Of a DNA stretch of 19,069 nt, positions 16,109 to 19,069 are shown piece by piece. Source of the DNA: Pseudomonadota bacterium. Its GTDB lineage: Bacteria > Myxococcota_A > Polyangia > Polyangiales > Polyangiaceae. The notes under the pieces were generated by a model that worked only from the letters and a program-made list of their open reading frames with translations, had not been told where the DNA came from and did no database searches. Position 1 is the stretch's first letter. Each line of letters starts with the position of its first letter. A program made the position numbers and the translations under genes. The stretch spans positions 1-19,069 of the forward strand of contig JAEZYZ010000354.1 of the NCBI GenBank assembly GCA_023418705.1, written 5' to 3'.

Positions 16109-17212
16109 TCAATACTCCGTGTTGTTCGACTGCGTGATGTTGCCGGAGCTCACGCCCATGAACAGCTCGTCACCGATGTCGCTGTAGCGGGTGTTGGTCA
16201 TGGTGACGGTGCTCGAGCTCGAGTCGGTGCGGAAGATCGACTCGTCCATGTCCGAGATGTCGCAGTTGTCGATGAAGACGTCGACGCGGAAGGTGGTGCC
16301 GCCGTTTTGCCGAATGAACTTGCCGGCGTTCCGCGCGGTGAAGTTCGACACCCGAAATGTGCTGGCGGCGTTGATCTGAAACACCTTGTCATCGCCATTC
16401 TGGGCCGAGCCCCCGGTGAGCACGACGGTGCCCGATTCCTTGATGGTGAGCGCGTCCTCGCCGATGTCCTCCCAGATGATGTTCTGGAGCGTCACGTTGC
16501 CTTTGGTGTGGACGCCGTCGGCCGCGGGCGAGCCGAGCACGACGTTGATGAGGCGCCCGCCGTCTTCGACGACGAACACCGGTTTCTGGTCTTCCGACTG
16601 GCTGCCGTCGCCGAGCGCGCTCCCGGCGCGGTACCGCTTGCAGCCGCCGTCGTAGGTTTCACCCGATTCGACGACGATGGTTTCGTTGACGGTGCCAAAC
16701 TCACCGGCGACGGTGCTGCAGCCATCGGTGGGGGGCGCGCCGCCGGATCCCTCGCCGCCTGAGCCGGCGGCGCCGCCCGAGCCAGCAGCGCCGCCGGAGC
16801 CGCCATCACCTGCCGTGCCCCCAGATCCCGGTTCGCCGCCGGATCCAGGATCGCCTCCCGAGCCCGAGCCGCCGCCCGTGCCCCCGAAGCCCGGGCTGCC
16901 GCCGCTCGGCGTGCCCCCCGCGCCCGATCCGGCGCCGCAGCCCCCCGCCCCTGGGCTGCCTCCCGTCGCGAAGCCGCCGCTGCCGCCAGGATTTCCCGTA
17001 GCGCCCGCGCCGCCGCTCGCGACGCTCCCGCCGGAGCTGGTGGTGGCGCCTCCGGAGCCGGGGCTGCCTCCCGTCGGGGTTGCCGACGTCGCGCCGCTGC
17101 CGCCGGTGCCGGCCGGGTCCGAAGGCGCTTCGGAGCCGCAGGCGGCGACGCTCAGCGCTGCCAGATGAATGAAACCGAGGAGCGACAGGTATCGCGAGGA
17201 GGAAGTCCGCAT
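16109..17212 (-). CDS. Pectate lyase, PL3 family, lipoprotein
   Basis: Predicted to cleave polygalacturonate by beta-elimination outside the cell (PL3, Ca-dependent, EC 4.2.2.2). The 367-residue protein has a signal with lipobox VAAC (Cys25) and a Gly/Ser-rich linker of about 130 residues with many GSGG units. The PL3 parallel beta-helix domain covers about 160-367. Diagnostic stretches are KPVFVVEDGGRLINVVLGSP, ADGVHTKGNVTLQNIIWEDI, GEDALTIK, NGDDKVFQINAA and GKFIRQNGG. The acidic pair in GEDA and the K-x-x-R pair in GKFIRQ fit conserved PL3 active-site residues. Domain length (about 205) is normal for the family. The gene lies 94 bp downstream of the membrane protein that follows the ECF sigma gene, on the same strand, so co-transcription is possible. 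An independent promoter in the gap is equally possible. Confidence 0.9.
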   Translation of the reverse strand: MRTSSSRYLSLLGFIHLAALSVAACGSEAPSDPAGTGGSGATSATPTGGSPGSGGATTSSGGSVASGGAGATGNPGGSGGFATGGSPGAGGCGAGSGAGGTPSGGSPGFGGTGGGSGSGGDPGSGGEPGSGGTAGDGGSGGAAGSGGAAGSGGEGSGGAPPTDGCSTVAGEFGTVNETIVVESGETYDGGCKRYRAGSALGDGSQSEDQKPVFVVEDGGRLINVVLGSPAADGVHTKGNVTLQNIIWEDIGEDALTIKESGTVVLTGGSAQNGDDKVFQINAASTFRVSNFTARNAGKFIRQNGGTTFRVDVFIDNCDISDMDESIFRTDSSSSTVTMTNTRYSDIGDELFMGVSSGNITQSNNTEY

Positions 17213-17288
17213 GACGACTGATGCCCGGCGGACCCGATTCGATCACGCCGACGACAGCCGTGCGGATGTTTGGCGAGAAGCGTCGAAA

Positions 17289-17294
17289 GTTTCC
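17289..17294 (-). promoter_or_regulatory. GGAAAC, ECF -35-like element upstream of the pectate lyase gene
   Basis: On the minus strand ATGGAAACTTT lies 76 bp before the pectate lyase start codon, and a GGAAAC also occurs 81 bp before the ECF sigma gene (18659-18664). GGAAC/GGAAAC is a common ECF -35 type. No shared -10 element could be aligned at 16-17 bp, so this is tentative. Confidence 0.2.
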
Positions 17295-17306
17295 ATTCTG
17301 AGCGCC

Positions 17307-17993
17307 TCAACGCCCCCCGCTGGCGACCTTGGCAGCGAAGTCCCGATGGATCCCCTGCGGGTAGCGCGCGAGGTAGCGCCGCGCGTAGGTGACCGCGCGC
17401 GCGTCCCCCCGGGCGACCGCGGCCTCGATCGTGAGCGCGAGCGCTTCTTCGGCGAGCGCGCCCCGCGGGTTGCGCTTCGCGTACTGCTTCAGCAGCGCCT
17501 CGGCGCGCTCGGGATCCTTGTCGCGCCGGAGCGCGCGGATGGCCTCGATGACCTGCGTCGGATCCTCCTGCTTTTGACGGCGCGGAGCCGGCGCGGGTTT
17601 CGGCTTCGCGGTCTCGACCGCGGGCACGTCGGGCGTCTCGACCGCCTCGACCTGCGGCGCTTGCACCGCGCGAGGCGTGGCCGGTCTGGCGCTCGGCGCG
17701 GGGACGGTGAGCGGCGCTGGGGCAGGCGCCGGCCCGGGTGGCGGCGCTGCGCGGGTCCCCAGCCAGCGGCTGCCCAACGCCGCCGCGCTGGCGGTGCCGC
17801 CGATGAACAAGAGCCCCACCACCGCCGCGCGCAGCGAGAGCAGGGAGGTCCCGCGTCGTTGACGCAGGACGCTGACCAGGACGCGCCGCTTGCGCAGTGG
17901 ATCGCTCCGGTACGGCTGACCCGCGGCGACCAGGTCGGCGAGCTTGCGACCGGCGTCGTCCTCGAATTCTCGAGTCTCGATCAAGCGTTTCAT
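17307..17993 (-). CDS. Single-pass membrane protein, probable anti-sigma or sigma partner
   Basis: A 228-residue protein not assigned to a named family. The N-terminal 47 residues are charged and cytoplasmic by the basic-residue rule. One membrane segment (about 56-74: AAVVGLLFIGGTASAAALG) follows, then a Pro/Ala/Val-rich linker (about 79-140). The C-terminal helical part (about 143-228) contains DPERAEALLKQYAKRNPRG and TYARRYLARYPQG, which look like TPR/YfiO-type helix pairs. Its ATG overlaps the TGA of the ECF sigma gene (ATGA), so the two are translationally coupled. This position and topology are typical of anti-sigma factors and of the periplasmic helical-repeat partners common beside myxobacterial ECF genes. 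No zinc-binding anti-sigma motif (HxxxCxxC) is present, so the role is inferred from context. Confidence 0.72.
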   Translation of the reverse strand: MKRLIETREFEDDAGRKLADLVAAGQPYRSDPLRKRRVLVSVLRQRRGTSLLSLRAAVVGLLFIGGTASAAALGSRWLGTRAAPPPGPAPAPAPLTVPAPSARPATPRAVQAPQVEAVETPDVPAVETAKPKPAPAPRRQKQEDPTQVIEAIRALRRDKDPERAEALLKQYAKRNPRGALAEEALALTIEAAVARGDARAVTYARRYLARYPQGIHRDFAAKVASGGR

Positions 17994-18577
17994 GCGCCGA
18001 GTCTCCCTCTTTCGATCTTCTCTAGCCGGGCGAGTTGCGCCTTGAGCTTCTGTCGTGCCTTGTAGATCCGGGCCCAGACGGTGTTGAGCGGGGCTTGCTG
18101 GATGCGGGCGATTTCATCCCCGCTCTTGCCCTCGATCTCGAACAGGACGAAGGCCGCGCGCTGCTCGTCGCTGAGCCCCTCGAGCAGCCGATCGAGCAGC
18201 CGTTGTCGCTCCTTCGTCTCCAGATCCTCGGCGGGATTGCTGCGCGCGACGGTGCTGCCGGGCGAGAGCGGCGCGCGCCGGGCGACCAGGTGCTTGACCC
18301 AGGCCAGGCGACGAAAGTCGCGCACGCGGCGGCGCGCGATCCGATAGAGCCAGCCAGCGGGGTTTTGCCCGTCGAAATCCGGCAGGCGGCGATAGGCCAC
18401 CAAAAAAACGTCCTGCACCAGGTCATCGCGATCGGCGTCCGGGCCGCCCAGGGCGCGCACCCAGCGCGCGACTTCGTCGAACCAGCGCTCGTAGAGCTCG
18501 TCGAAATCCGGCGGGCCGAGAGGCGTGCGCTCGGCGGGAGGAGGGAGATCCTCCACCTGCACGCGACTGGGCATCAT
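17990..18577 (-). CDS. ECF-family RNA polymerase sigma factor
   Basis: An extracytoplasmic-function sigma-70-family factor directing RNA polymerase to a specific promoter set. Region 2 runs from FDELYERWFDEVARWVRALG through the -10-recognition part DRDDLVQDVFLVAYRRLPDF to NPAGWLYRIARRRVRDFRR. Region 4 is LLEGLSDEQRAAFVLFEIEG with the helix-turn-helix KSGDEIARIQQAPLNTVWARIYKARQKL written across the following residues. Both regions are complete and no extra C-terminal domain is present. ATG at 18577 gives 195 residues; a GTG at 18595 would add six residues. Neither has a strong SD. It is coupled by a 4-bp overlap to the downstream membrane protein and is divergent from an exported protein gene. 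The pectate lyase gene further downstream suggests control of polysaccharide use or envelope sensing, which is inference. Confidence 0.93.
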   Translation of the reverse strand: MMPSRVQVEDLPPPAERTPLGPPDFDELYERWFDEVARWVRALGGPDADRDDLVQDVFLVAYRRLPDFDGQNPAGWLYRIARRRVRDFRRLAWVKHLVARRAPLSPGSTVARSNPAEDLETKERQRLLDRLLEGLSDEQRAAFVLFEIEGKSGDEIARIQQAPLNTVWARIYKARQKLKAQLARLEKIERGRLGA

Positions 18578-18706
18578 CGACTCATAAAGGGGCACTTTTC
18601 ACCAAAGCTTTTCACAATTCGTGCGCGTTCGGAGCCTTTCTCGAAAAGGCCCGTTGGGGTTTCCCCCGTACGGCAAAAGTCACTTATGATATGCGGGAGT
18701 GCGACG
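18578..18706. promoter_or_regulatory. Divergent control region of the ECF gene and an exported-protein gene
   Basis: An AT-richer stretch. CTTTTCAC occurs at 18595-18602 and 18608-18615 (GTGAAAAG on the sigma strand, 13 bp apart). A GCCTTT/AAAGGC hairpin lies at 18634-18650. GGGG-TTT-CCCC at about 18656-18666 includes GGAAAC on the minus strand, a possible ECF -35. TATGAT at 18685-18690 is a -10-like hexamer for the + gene, without a well-placed -35. Confidence 0.4.
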
Positions 18707-19069
18707 ATGAGCTCTCCCGTGCGGCCGAGGCGGTCGAGGTGGGCCGCCTTGGCTGGGATGTGCCTCTTGGCACCTTCCGTGCTTGCGCAGGAACGCGGGG
18801 TCGTGGTCGGAGCCGGCGCGTGCCCCGCGCCCGCCACGGTGAACGCGGCCGTCGAGCAGCTGATATTGGACGGGGACCTCGGCAAGGACGCGGTCGCGAC
18901 GGTCGACGATCGAGGCGACCACTACGTCGTCTCCGTCGAGCTAGACGGCAAGCGCCTGCAAAAATCCTACGTGGATGCGAGCCGCAGCTGCGAACGGCGC
19001 GCGCGCATCGCCGCGGTGTTCATCGTCTTGACCTTGCTGCCGCCCGAGCTCTGGCCCGACCGCCTCGAT
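18707..19069 (+). CDS. Exported protein of unknown function, cut by the window edge
   Basis: The first 121 codons of a longer gene are present and no stop occurs before the edge. The ATG at 18707 has GGGAG 8 bp upstream; an in-frame ATG at 18686 is less well placed. The start MSSPVRPRRSRWAALAGMC with LLAPSVLAQE is a signal peptide with likely cleavage at VLA-QE. The mature part begins with a GACPAPATVNAAVEQL segment, then alternating beta-like stretches (VATVDDRGDHYVVSVELDG) and SCERRARIAAVFIVLTLLPP. The Cys pair (CPAP and SCERR) could form a disulfide. Such proteins often lie divergent from ECF/partner pairs in myxobacteria, which suggests a sensor or outer-envelope partner. That is an inference from context and recall. 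Confidence 0.7.
   Translation, partial: MSSPVRPRRSRWAALAGMCLLAPSVLAQERGVVVGAGACPAPATVNAAVEQLILDGDLGKDAVATVDDRGDHYVVSVELDGKRLQKSYVDASRSCERRARIAAVFIVLTLLPPELWPDRLD

Overview
The window is very GC-rich and has long ORFs with strong third-position G/C bias. It carries several lipoproteins with Gly/Ser linkers and Cys-rich repeats of the type C-x-G-x-C-V-(x)n-N-C-G-x-C-G, which are typical of Myxococcota, especially Polyangia/Sorangium-like myxobacteria. That assignment is an inference from style and content; no marker gene is present.

Left part (1-4324, + strand): a capsule-type gene run. A KdsB-like CMP-Kdo synthetase is followed by KpsC and KpsS, the retaining beta-Kdo transferases that build the Kdo linker on a phospholipid for ABC-exported capsules. 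kpsC and kpsS overlap, and kdsB probably overlaps an upstream gene outside the window. Next comes a roughly 490-bp non-coding stretch with a strong GC hairpin and the first copy of an 18-bp palindrome.

Middle (4813-8100, + strand): a 770-residue DUF222/HNH nuclease with a very long repetitive Ala/Ser/Pro insert. Copies of the 18-bp palindrome lie on both sides in inverted orientation, and the downstream copy encodes part of the protein's C-terminus. A polyprenol-phosphate-mannose-synthase-like GT2 glycosyltransferase follows.

Right-centre (8101-17212): a set of secreted plant-polysaccharide proteins. A GH8 glucanase lipoprotein (-) is divergent from a GH12-like lipoprotein (+) with a similar domain plan. 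The GH12 domain appears to have lost its nucleophile Glu (Phe in its place) while keeping the acid/base Glu. A Cys-rich beta-propeller-like lipoprotein (-) and a PL3 pectate lyase lipoprotein (-) follow. Between the convergent GH12-like and propeller genes lie a rho-independent terminator, a 26-bp perfect palindrome and a 47-bp tandem array built on the same 18-bp palindrome.

Right end (17307-19069): an ECF sigma factor and an overlapping single-pass membrane protein (probable anti-sigma or partner) on the - strand. They read toward the pectate lyase gene, so co-transcription is possible. Divergent from them is an exported protein truncated by the window edge.

The strongest candidate for something undescribed is the combination of a dispersed palindrome family with the DUF222-HNH gene it brackets, which resembles REP/RAYT logic with a different nuclease. 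Second is the apparently nucleophile-less GH12 protein paired with a GH8 enzyme that looks catalytically intact.
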